Assembly: GCF_018918005.1 (NCBI RefSeq)
Contig: NZ_JAHLPR010000002.1
Span: 1 to 64,000, forward strand
Reading direction: 5' to 3'
Source of the DNA: Paenibacillus sp. MSJ-34
GTDB taxonomy: Bacteria > Bacillota > Bacilli > Paenibacillales > Paenibacillaceae
Length of the DNA stretch: 64,000 bases
The notes beneath the pieces are model-generated. The model was not told the DNA's origin and ran no database searches. It saw nothing but the letters and a program-made list of their open reading frames with translations. A program made the position numbers and the translations under genes. Shown piece by piece: positions 35,804-42,556 of this stretch (position 1 is the stretch's first letter; each line of letters opens with the position of its first letter).

Positions 35804-35962
35804 ATGAGCAGCAAAGAAAAGCGAATGAAACCGCATGAACCGACGATTGCGCCGGGGCTGGAAATGGACGAATTGAAAGAAAAGGCGTCGAAGGAAGAGA
35901 TCGAACGCGGGGACTCCACATCGGTGACCAATTTGATTCTCGACCGTACGCCGGAAGATTAG
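35804..35962 (+). CDS. small acidic conserved-looking protein, 52 aa
   Basis: Begins MSSKEKRMKPHEPTIAPGLE and ends SVTNLILDRTPED. A ribosome site (AGGGTGG) precedes it and a clear terminator follows directly, both signs of a real gene. It is charged and hydrophilic, with no cysteines or membrane part. Function unknown. Confidence 0.6.
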   Translation: MSSKEKRMKPHEPTIAPGLEMDELKEKASKEEIERGDSTSVTNLILDRTPED

Positions 35963-35989
35963 AAGAACCGCCCAAGCGCGGTTCTTTCG
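35963..35989 (+). terminator. terminator after the small acidic protein
   Basis: 9-bp stem AAGAACCGC/GCGGTTCTT with a six-base loop and short T-run. Confidence 0.7.
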
Positions 35990-36009
35990 CTTAGAGAGAT
36001 CTTGGAATC

Positions 36010-36204
36010 GGATAGTATGTTGTATGAAATACAACATACTATCCCTTTATCATCAATTTTTTGTCTCTATATTGCAAAAAGTACAACATTTTCAGGTCAA
36101 TTTAGCCAAAATGGCCTTTAAGTTGCAAATATGTTGTATATTTTACAGGCTACGGCTAAGGTTCGCCTTTCCGTCCCCGCATATGTTGTATTCTATACAA
36201 CATG
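36010..36204 (+). repeat. palindrome cluster built on ATGTTGTAT / ATACAACAT
   Basis: A 16-bp perfect stem with loop GAA spans 36010-36044 (inner part ATGTTGTAT/ATACAACAT). The same core makes a second perfect hairpin at 36183-36203 with loop TCT, and single half sites lie at about 36081 (GTACAACATT) and 36130 (TATGTTGTATA). No gene lies in 35990-36472. Whether this is a set of protein sites, RNA hairpins or a mobile-element remnant cannot be decided. Confidence 0.7.
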
Positions 36205-36254
36205 CACGCATGCGAGCAGGCCGGTCGGGATGAGCGGTACCGAGTTGAAACAGC

Positions 36255-36345
36255 ACGGCGGCGAAACTCCATCATCCAACCGGCTTTGCCCGCAGCATGG
36301 CGAAACTCGCAGTACGGCGGCGAAACTCCATCATCCAATCGGCTT
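36255..36345 (+). repeat. 59-bp tandem duplication
   Basis: ACGGCGGCGAAACTCCATCA and about 12 further matching bases occur at 36255 and 36314. A separate pair, GCCCGGCTATTCGGCCCGCC, lies near 36353 and 36437. Confidence 0.6.
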
Positions 36346-36472
36346 ATCAACTGCCCGGCTATTCGGCCCGCCCGGCTGCGTCGTGAAACCGCTCATCAAC
36401 TGCCGCCGCCCCGCACAGCCATATCCGCCACCCGCCCGGCTATTCGGCCCGCCCACTGCGTCGCCGAACCCA

Positions 36473-36880
36473 TTATCCCTTATCCACGCCGTTCTGCTTC
36501 TCCACTTCCTTCATGATTCGCCACACTTTCATCATCTCCACCTGCTGTTCTTGCGGCGCGTCCAGAAAATCCCGGATAAACCGCTGCACTTCCGGGTTGT
36601 CATGACGCTCGAACCGGTAAGAGGCGGCGCCTTCGGCGATCTCTTCCGGCTGTTCGAGATACCCCGCCGCTTCCATCAATTGCCGGACCGAAACTTGGTT
36701 ATCCGCTTTGGAAGCTAATTTATTGATTACGTTCGCGCTCGGAGCGTTGGCGACAAGCGACCGCATCAAACGGGAAATATACCCCGGGTCAACGCCGGTA
36801 TCGACGCCGAACTTGTTGATCGACCGCTTGCCTTTCGCCTGCCCGAGCAGCGCGGCGAATTTTTCCTTATTAAATGACAT
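36473..36880 (-). CDS. helix-turn-helix regulator (XRE-like)
   Basis: 135 aa. Residues 3-70 form a lambda-repressor-like domain (GKRSINKFGVDTGVDPGYIS, recognition helix near ISRLMRSL), followed by an acidic helical tail (PEVQRFIRDFLDAPQEQQVE). The ATG at 36880 is chosen for its 8-base gap to GGAGGG; the ATG two codons earlier is too close. It is divergent from the HTH gene at 37057 with a 176-bp control region, an arrangement like phage or element repressor pairs, though no other phage gene is present. Confidence 0.75.
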   Translation of the reverse strand: MSFNKEKFAALLGQAKGKRSINKFGVDTGVDPGYISRLMRSLVANAPSANVINKLASKADNQVSVRQLMEAAGYLEQPEEIAEGAASYRFERHDNPEVQRFIRDFLDAPQEQQVEMMKVWRIMKEVEKQNGVDKG

Positions 36881-36985
36881 CGGCATTCCCTCCGTATCTT
36901 CATATTACACGGGATATTGTCCGTGAGCAATATCATAACGGTATTTTTGCCGGAAAACAATGTCGTTAAAAAGCAACGAAAAAGA

Positions 36986-37031
36986 TTGACTGTTGTTCGC
37001 AGACATGATATTTTAGTGTTGTTACCAGACA
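36986..37031 (+). promoter_or_regulatory. promoter with two direct operator-like repeats
   Basis: TTGACT (36986-36991), 17 bases, TATTTT (37009-37014). TGTTGTTCGCAGACA (36991-37005) and TGTTGTTACCAGACA (37017-37031) are direct repeats 26 bp apart that overlap the -35/spacer and the start site. Likely sites for one of the two adjacent HTH proteins. Confidence 0.6.
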
Positions 37032-37056
37032 ATGTTGGGGTTGGGGGCGGTAGCAA

Positions 37057-37425
37057 ATGAACATCAATATTGACGCATTACGGCAACTTGCGGAGGAACG
37101 GAATTGGAGCATTCCCGAACTGGCAGCGCGGCTGAATGTGGAATACTCTTATTTGCACCGGGTTTTGAAAGGCGAGAAGAAAGGCGGAGGCAAGCTGTTC
37201 GCGGGCATTTACAACCTTTGCGTCGAAGAGGGGTTGCAGGCGGAACATTTTTTTGGCGGCGACAGAATATTGTCTACGAACAACGAAAAGCCGAAGGCAC
37301 GGGCTTCCCGATCGATCCAATCGCCCGTCACGCTCCACGAAGCGCTGCGGCTTGCCGCCGACTTGGCGGAGGATAACGAACGTTTGCTGCGGGAATTATA
37401 CGAGAGGAAGGGGAAAAGAGGATGA
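37057..37425 (+). CDS. helix-turn-helix protein (XRE-like)
   Basis: 122 aa. N-terminal HTH (ALRQLAEERNWSIPELAARL, recognition helix VEYSYLHRVLKG, about 29-40), then a helical tail ending in a basic stretch. Ribosome site GGGGGCGG. It overlaps the next gene by the ATGA at 37422-37425. With the divergent repressor it forms a two-regulator switch of unknown purpose. Confidence 0.72.
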   Translation: MNINIDALRQLAEERNWSIPELAARLNVEYSYLHRVLKGEKKGGGKLFAGIYNLCVEEGLQAEHFFGGDRILSTNNEKPKARASRSIQSPVTLHEALRLAADLAEDNERLLRELYERKGKRG

Positions 37426-37655
37426 TCGACGCAATCGGGCCGAAGGAATACAGCAAACGGGCCGTTCGTTTGGCGGTACACTCGGAATGCGGCGACAGGC
37501 TGGTCGCGATCGCGAAGGAATGCGGACAACTCGCTCACGAGTTGATGCTGTACGGCAGAACGATGGACGAACTAGAACAGGAAATTATAGCGACGAGGCT
37601 GGCTTTGCTGCGCGCGGAACGGGACGACATCATCCGGCAGTATGCAGAAGTTTGA
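37422..37655 (+). CDS. small helical protein, 77 aa
   Basis: Not recognised. Starts MIDAIGPKEYSKRAVRLAVH; the second half (LMLYGRTMDELEQEIIATRL) is strongly helical and may form a coiled coil. The start overlaps the stop of the HTH gene, so it is translationally coupled to it and is probably its partner or antagonist. Confidence 0.6.
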   Translation: MIDAIGPKEYSKRAVRLAVHSECGDRLVAIAKECGQLAHELMLYGRTMDELEQEIIATRLALLRAERDDIIRQYAEV

Positions 37656-37692
37656 AACTGCAGGGACCCATGATCGGGATGTGCGCGGGCGC

Positions 37693-37738
37693 TTGACATC
37701 GGCAATTCAATGGGAGTATAATTGTCTCGAATTCGAGA
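37693..37738 (+). promoter_or_regulatory. promoter with MhqR-like operator
   Basis: Consensus TTGACA (37693-37698), 18-base spacer, TATAAT (37717-37722). The perfect palindrome TCTCGAATTCGAGA (37725-37738) covers the start site and matches the core of the known Bacillus MhqR box (ATCTCGAATTCGAGAT). Autoregulation of the MarR-type gene is therefore likely. Confidence 0.85.
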
Positions 37739-37774
37739 TATATCTCGCAAGACTCGCAAGAAATGAGGAGCGTT

Positions 37775-38212
37775 ATGAAGAAAGACGTATCGTTGGAGTT
37801 GTTCGTCGCTCTTTCCCGCGCCTATCAATCGGTCATGGAGCATGCGAAACGGGACATACGCCGCCACTTTATCAACCCGACGGAATTTGCCGTTCTTGAA
37901 CTGCTGTACCATAAAGGAGCGCATCCGTTGCAGCAGATCGGGGAGAAAATATTGCTCGCCAGCGGAAGCATTACCTACGTGGTCGGCCAACTGGAGAAGA
38001 AAGGCCTGCTTAACCGCAGGATATGTCCGGAGGACCGGCGCATCACCTTTGCCGAAATATCCGATCAAGGCCGGCAATTGCTGGACGATATCTTTCCGGA
38101 ACATGAGGAAGCGATTCGCAAAGCGGTGCAAGGTTTGGACGATCAAGAGAAAGAGACGGCATTACAACTGCTGAAAAAGCTCGGGAAAGAAGCAAAAAAA
38201 CAGTTGCAGTAA
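37775..38212 (+). CDS. MarR-family regulator, MhqR-like (quinone/electrophile stress)
   Basis: 145 aa winged-helix repressor: LSLELFVALSRAYQ-type first helix, NPTEFAVLELLYHKGAHPLQ (about 35-54), recognition segment ASGSITYVVGQLEKKGLLNR (about 66-85), wing with PEDRRITFAEI. MhqR in Bacillus represses quinone-detoxifying enzymes. Here the following genes are a pirin and a WrbA-type quinone reductase, and the operator palindrome matches the MhqR box, which makes this assignment good. Start 37775 follows GAGGAG. Confidence 0.85.
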   Translation: MKKDVSLELFVALSRAYQSVMEHAKRDIRRHFINPTEFAVLELLYHKGAHPLQQIGEKILLASGSITYVVGQLEKKGLLNRRICPEDRRITFAEISDQGRQLLDDIFPEHEEAIRKAVQGLDDQEKETALQLLKKLGKEAKKQLQ

Positions 38213-38228
38213 TTTTTTTTCGATAATT

Positions 38229-38244
38229 ATCTCGAATTCAAACT
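38229..38244 (+). promoter_or_regulatory. degenerate second MhqR-like site before the pirin gene
   Basis: ATCTCGAATTCAAACT: the left half is identical to the site at 37725, the right half has diverged. It lies 27 bases before the pirin start. Confidence 0.6.
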
Positions 38245-38270
38245 AATTGCGATCCAAGGAGGGAACAACG

Positions 38271-39074
38271 ATGCAATTTCGCTTATATCCGCCTGCGCTG
38301 CAAGGGAAAGGCGAATTCGACGGCGGCGCGATCGTAGAGCAGAAGCCGATCGGCTTCCCAAGGGAAGGATCGGCGGTCAAACGAATCGGCCCGCTATTTT
38401 ATTGGGCATGGGCGCACGCGCCGCGCGAAGGCTTCATCGATTCCCATCCCCATCAGGCGTTTGAAATCGTAACTTATGTCATACAAGGCGAGGCGCATCA
38501 CGGCGATTCGCTCGGGACGCAAAGCGTTGTCGGCCCCGGCGGAGCCCAAGTCATTCAGGCCGGATCCGGCGTGTACCATAACGAGCGGCTTGTCGGACCG
38601 GACGCCGAAATATTCCAGATTTGGTTTGAGCCTTCGATCCGCGATGCGCTGCGGCGCGACCCGACCTACCGCCAATATGAGGATGCGCGGTTTACGCGAA
38701 CCGAACGGGAAGGCGCGGTCTGCAAGAAGGTGATCGGCGAAGGGTCGCCGATTGCGTTGGTTGCCGATGCGAATATGTGGGATGTGCGGATCGAATCGGG
38801 GGCGCAGTACGTTCATGAGTTCCAGGCAGGCCGTTCGCTCGCGCTATTGGCCGTTCGCGGCGAAGGGTCGATTGCCTCGCTGCCTGAAGGAAGCGGCGAC
38901 GATTCGGAACAACATGCGGCGCGAACCGATTTCAAGCATCGCGATTTTGTCGTAGCGGACGCGGAAAGCGGCCGTTCGCTGATCATCCGATCCGGCGGCG
39001 GCGAAGCGCTTCGGGCGATACTCATCGAAGTGCCGGCCCGGGTCGATTATCCGCTCTATCCGAAACGGAATTAG
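38271..39074 (+). CDS. pirin-family protein
   Basis: 267-aa double cupin. Metal-binding segment DSHPHQAFEIVTYVIQGEAH (about 51-70) and YHNERLVGPDAEIFQIWFEP (about 101-120). Pirins such as YhhW act as quercetin 2,3-dioxygenases or redox sensors. The gene sits between a MhqR-like regulator and a quinone reductase, so a role in aromatic or quinone stress is likely. Start 38271 follows AGGAGGG. Confidence 0.88.
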   Translation: MQFRLYPPALQGKGEFDGGAIVEQKPIGFPREGSAVKRIGPLFYWAWAHAPREGFIDSHPHQAFEIVTYVIQGEAHHGDSLGTQSVVGPGGAQVIQAGSGVYHNERLVGPDAEIFQIWFEPSIRDALRRDPTYRQYEDARFTRTEREGAVCKKVIGEGSPIALVADANMWDVRIESGAQYVHEFQAGRSLALLAVRGEGSIASLPEGSGDDSEQHAARTDFKHRDFVVADAESGRSLIIRSGGGEALRAILIEVPARVDYPLYPKRN

Positions 39075-39124
39075 CGCCTTCCGGACCAATATACCGGTAC
39101 GAGCGACATTTATTCGTTTGAATT

Positions 39125-39138
39125 TCCTTATATAAGGA
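39125..39138 (+). promoter_or_regulatory. palindrome upstream of the WrbA gene
   Basis: TCCTTATATAAGGA, a perfect 14-bp palindrome in the only gap before the quinone reductase gene, near a TTGAAT (39118) -35-like box. It is unlike the MhqR sites, so this gene may have its own regulator. Confidence 0.45.
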
Positions 39139-39174
39139 TATTCTATAAAAAATACGCAAAAGGAGATTAGGAAC

Positions 39175-39786
39175 ATGTCTAATGTAAAACTGGCGATCAT
39201 TTATTACAGCTCTACGGGAACGAACTACAAACTGGCGGAAATGGCCGCAGAGGGAGCGAGAGAAGCGGGGGCCGAAGTGAAAATATTGAAGGTGCCCGAA
39301 TTGGCGCCGGAAGAGGCGATCAATTCGAACCCGGCTTGGAAAGCGCATGTTGACGAAACGAAGGACGTTCCGACCGTAACGTTGGCCGACTTGGAATGGG
39401 CGGACGCTATTATTTTCAGCGTACCGACTCGTTTTGGCGTCATGGCGGCGCAAATGAAGCAGTTCCTCGATACGACCGGCGGACTATGGTTCCATGGCAA
39501 GCTTGTCAACAAAGTCGTCAGCGCGATGACGTCGGCGCAAAACCCGCACGGCGGACAAGAGCAGACGATCATGTCCCTGTATACGATGATGTACCATTGG
39601 GGTGCGATCATCGCCGCGCCGGGCTATACGGATCCCGTCATTTTCGCGGCCGGAGGCAATCCGTACGGGACGAGCGTCACGGTCGACCAGAACGGCAACA
39701 TGGTTGAAAACGTGAAAGATGCGGTCAAGCATCAAGCGAAGCGGACCGTAACCGTAGCCGGTTGGGTGAAAAACGGGCAGCAATAA
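39175..39786 (+). CDS. wrbA: NAD(P)H:quinone oxidoreductase, WrbA type
   Basis: 203-aa flavodoxin-like enzyme that reduces quinones by two electrons. FMN phosphate loop IIYYSSTGTNYKLAEMAAEG (about 7-26), SVPTRFGVMAAQMKQFLDTT (about 82-101), and the WrbA insertion with QEQTIMSLYTMMYHWGAIIA (about 128-147). Start 39175 follows AAAAGGAG. It belongs with the MhqR-like and pirin genes in a quinone-stress group. A terminator follows. Confidence 0.93.
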   Translation: MSNVKLAIIYYSSTGTNYKLAEMAAEGAREAGAEVKILKVPELAPEEAINSNPAWKAHVDETKDVPTVTLADLEWADAIIFSVPTRFGVMAAQMKQFLDTTGGLWFHGKLVNKVVSAMTSAQNPHGGQEQTIMSLYTMMYHWGAIIAAPGYTDPVIFAAGGNPYGTSVTVDQNGNMVENVKDAVKHQAKRTVTVAGWVKNGQQ

Positions 39787-39809
39787 GCCATAAGCCGGCG
39801 TCGTTCATG

Positions 39810-39862
39810 AACGCCGTTCGCGCAAGGCCAAGCAACATCGGCCGGGCGCAGCGGCGTTTTTT
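39810..39862 (+). terminator. terminator of the quinone reductase gene
   Basis: AACGCCGTTCGCGC (39810-39823) pairs with GCGCAGCGGCGTT, followed by six T. Confidence 0.75.
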
Positions 39863-39867
39863 GCGGT

Positions 39868-39997
39868 TTGACATTTGAAGAAGCGTATGATAGTTTAATG
39901 TTATTCGTAATTATTACGATTAAATAAAGGGAAGGCAATAGCAATTCCTTTTGCAGCCGTTCCTGTTTTTTATCGCTATTAATCGTAATAATTACAT
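39868..39997 (+). promoter_or_regulatory. Zur-controlled promoter
   Basis: TTGACA (39868-39873), 17 bases, TAGTTT (39891-39896). TCGTAATTATTACGA (39905-39919) is a perfect Zur palindrome, and TCGTAATAATTACAT (39983-39997) is a second with two mismatches in its last bases. Confidence 0.88.
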
Positions 39998-40017
39998 ATA
40001 AGGAAGGGGAATTCAGG

Positions 40018-41211
40018 ATGGAATCATCGAAAATACCTGTCACTGTGCTGAGCGGTTACCTCGGAGCGGGGAAGACGACGCTGTTGAATCATGTGCTGAA
40101 CAATCGGCAGGGGATGAAAGTGGCGGTGATCGTCAACGACTTGAGCGAAGTCAATATCGACGCGGATTTGATTCAAGACGGAGGCGGACTCTCGAGAGTG
40201 GACGAGAAACTGGTTGAAATGTCGAACGGCTGCATATGCTGCACGCTGCGCGAAGATTTGCTGCGCGAGGTGGAGAAGCTTGCCAAAGAGAAGCGTTTCG
40301 ATTATATATTGATCGAATCGACGGGCGTCGGCGAACCGATCCCTGTCGCGCAAACGTTCACGTATATCGACGAGACGAACGGGATCGATTTGACGGCTTT
40401 TTGCCGCTTGGATTGCATGGTTACGGTCGTGGATGCGTACAATTTCTGGCATGACTACTCGTCGGGCGAAAGCTTGCTTGACCGGAAGCAAGCGGTAGGG
40501 GCGGACGATATGCGCGATGTGGTCGATTTATTGATCGATCAGATCGAATTTTGCGATGTGCTCGTATTGAACAAATGCGACAGCATCGACCCGGATCAAT
40601 TGGAGGAATTGACCAAAGTGCTCCGAGCTTTGCAACCAACCGCCAAACTGATCTGCACCAACTACGGCCGAGTCGATCCGGCGGAAATTATGAATACGGG
40701 ACGGTTCGATTTCGAGCGTTCCAGCACGTCGGCCGGGTGGATTCAGGAAATGCGGAAAGAACATCATACGCCGGAGACGGAAGAATACGGCATATCCTCG
40801 TTCGTTTACGAGCGGAGGCGGCCGTTTCATCCGGAGCGGCTCAGGTTATGGATGCATGATTGGCCGGAAGAGGCGGTGCGCGCCAAAGGAATCGTATGGG
40901 TGGCGTCGCGCGGCCGGTATGCCCAAACGATCAGCCAGGCGGGACATTCCATCCAGTTCGGTCCCGCGGGTTACTGGATCGCCTCCTTGCCGGACAAGGA
41001 GCGGGAGAAGGCGCTGAAGGCTTATCCGGAATCGGCGAAACAATGGGATCCGGTTTATGGCGACCGCATGAGCAAGGTGGTCTTCATCGGGGTGGAGATG
41101 GACAAGCCGCGAATGATCGAATCATTGGATCGTTGTTTATTGCGCGATGATGAGATGGAACTCGATTGGAGCCGTTTCGAGGACAGGCTGCCTAATAGCG
41201 CGGAACTGTAA
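40018..41211 (+). CDS. zagA: CobW/G3E-family GTPase, zinc-deficiency metallochaperone (ZagA/YciC-like)
   Basis: 397 aa. Walker A GYLGAGKTTLL (about 13-23), the G3E metal motif CICC (about 73-76) in NGCICCTLREDLL, switch II ESTGVGEP, NKCD guanine motif (about 184-187) and the CobW C-terminal domain with HPERLRLWMH. YciC/ZagA delivers zinc to folate-pathway enzymes when zinc is short. The two Zur boxes upstream fix the regulation and support this subgroup rather than cobalamin or nitrile hydratase chaperones. Confidence 0.9.
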   Translation: MESSKIPVTVLSGYLGAGKTTLLNHVLNNRQGMKVAVIVNDLSEVNIDADLIQDGGGLSRVDEKLVEMSNGCICCTLREDLLREVEKLAKEKRFDYILIESTGVGEPIPVAQTFTYIDETNGIDLTAFCRLDCMVTVVDAYNFWHDYSSGESLLDRKQAVGADDMRDVVDLLIDQIEFCDVLVLNKCDSIDPDQLEELTKVLRALQPTAKLICTNYGRVDPAEIMNTGRFDFERSSTSAGWIQEMRKEHHTPETEEYGISSFVYERRRPFHPERLRLWMHDWPEEAVRAKGIVWVASRGRYAQTISQAGHSIQFGPAGYWIASLPDKEREKALKAYPESAKQWDPVYGDRMSKVVFIGVEMDKPRMIESLDRCLLRDDEMELDWSRFEDRLPNSAEL

Positions 41212-41242
41212 TATCGAGCGTGCAATCCGGCCCGGGCAACGC

Positions 41243-41281
41243 GAACAAGGCAGCCCCGGTACATCCGAGACTGCCTTGTTC
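41243..41281 (+). terminator. terminator between zagA and the YjcZ-type gene
   Basis: 11-bp perfect stem GAACAAGGCAG/CTGCCTTGTTC. Little T-run on the plus side; may act for both converging genes. Confidence 0.65.
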
Positions 41282-41300
41282 CTGCTATTTCATAGGGAAA

Positions 41301-41450
41301 TTAGAAGATCCAAGAGCGGCTTACGATAACGAGCAAGATGAACAGAACGAGAATGACACCCGTCGAAGTAAATATTCCGCCGAATCCGCCGATTCCGCCG
41401 CATCCGCCGCATCCGGGACCGACACCGACACCTGCTACTGGGTATGACAA
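41301..41450 (-). CDS. YjcZ-family sporulation peptide, 49 aa
   Basis: Starts at a TTG (41450) with AAGGAGGAG 6 bases upstream: MSYPVAGVGVGPGCGGCGG, a Gly/Cys-rich head, then a hydrophobic tail GVILVLFILLVIVSRSWIF. This head-plus-tail layout is that of the YjcZ/YhoJ family of small membrane proteins found in spore formers. The C-terminus SRSWIF is longer than usual, and the two CGG Cys are uncommon. Convergent with zagA. Confidence 0.75.
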   Translation of the reverse strand: MSYPVAGVGVGPGCGGCGGIGGFGGIFTSTGVILVLFILLVIVSRSWIF

Positions 41451-41722
41451 TTGAACTCCTCCTTGTTTCATGATAGTTCTTGATTGTTGCATGTTATATT
41501 ATGCCACGGGACAAAATACCGCTTGGGCCGCTGCTGTCGGCAATCCGCCTTTTTCGTACGCAATTGACGCGGGGACAAGCGCACGGGAGGCCGATTTGCC
41601 GCCCGTCCTGGCGATAAGATTGAACGAACGGCAGTGGCTTTTTCGCGCGGTCAAGCTGCTTCTGGGCGATTGGCTGGATATAATAATAACAGCAAATGGC
41701 TGCGTGCAAAGGGGGATGCAGG

Positions 41723-42403
41723 ATGGAAAAAAAAGCCGTTGTCGCGGGAGCTACCGGACTGGTAGGCAAGGAGTTGCTACAATTGCTCCTTCATTCGCCG
41801 GCTTACGACCGTGTCGTTATATTGGCCAGAAGAACGGCAAATGTGCAGCATGCGAAGCTCGTTGAGAAGACGATCGATTTCGAATCGTTTGCGGATACGG
41901 AATTTGCGGACGACTTCCAAGGGGCCGACGTATTCTGCACGTTAGGCACGACGATGAAAAAAGCGAAGACGAAAGAAGCCTTTCGCCGGGTGGATCGCGA
42001 CTATCCGTATCGATTCGGCCGGTTGGCCAAGCAGGCGGGGGCCGGACAATTTTTGATCGTGACCGCAATGGGAGCCAAGCGGGATTCCGCCTTTTTCTAT
42101 CATCAGGTGAAAGGCCAGGTCGAAGAAGATTTGATTGCGCTGCATTTGCCGGCGTTATATTTGTTCAGGCCTTCGCTCCTGCTTGGCAAACGGGAAGAGT
42201 TTCGTCTTGCCGAACGATGCGGCGGAGCCGCGGCCCAAGCGGCTTCTTTCGCGATGTTCGGGCCATTGCGCAAATATAAGCCGATCCATGCCCGTACGGT
42301 TGCGCAAGGAATGCTTGCGGCGGCGATGACGAACCGTCCGGGCACGCATCTGTACCAATCCGACCAAATCGCCGCGCTTGCCAAGCGATTCGCGGAGCGC
42401 TAG
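41723..42403 (+). CDS. NAD(P)-binding oxidoreductase (HTATIP2/YbjT-like atypical SDR)
   Basis: 226 aa. Rossmann start AVVAGATGLVGKELLQLLLH (about 5-24), LARRTANVQHAKLVEKTIDF (second strand and helix), CTLGTTMKKAKTKEAFRRVD (about 75-94), VTAMGAKRDSAFFYHQVKGQ with the YxxxK-like YHQVK. Members are NADPH-dependent reductases or binding proteins without a fixed substrate. Start 41723 follows GGGGG at 7 bases. Confidence 0.8.
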   Translation: MEKKAVVAGATGLVGKELLQLLLHSPAYDRVVILARRTANVQHAKLVEKTIDFESFADTEFADDFQGADVFCTLGTTMKKAKTKEAFRRVDRDYPYRFGRLAKQAGAGQFLIVTAMGAKRDSAFFYHQVKGQVEEDLIALHLPALYLFRPSLLLGKREEFRLAERCGGAAAQAASFAMFGPLRKYKPIHARTVAQGMLAAAMTNRPGTHLYQSDQIAALAKRFAER

Positions 42404-42503
42404 TTCGCTACATTGAACCGAATATTGTAAAAAATATCTTTTAAATATAAATACAATGATTGCATGCATCTGTAAAATAAGAAGTAAAAAGAATTCGAGG
42501 ATC

Positions 42504-42531
42504 TTGAAAGCGGCGCAAAACTCGATATAAT
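42504..42531 (+). promoter_or_regulatory. promoter of the sensor kinase operon
   Basis: TTGAAA (42504-42509), 16 bases, TATAAT (42526-42531). Its last bases overlap the ATG at 42530, so that ATG would be upstream of the transcription start at about 42538 and cannot be used from this promoter. Confidence 0.6.
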
Positions 42532-42556
42532 GAAGAAAAAAGAAACGGGTGAGCGT

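Noticed and set aside
36131-36718. 195-codon plus-strand frame
   Set aside because: Pro/Arg/His-rich translation of repeats and of the antisense of the HTH gene.
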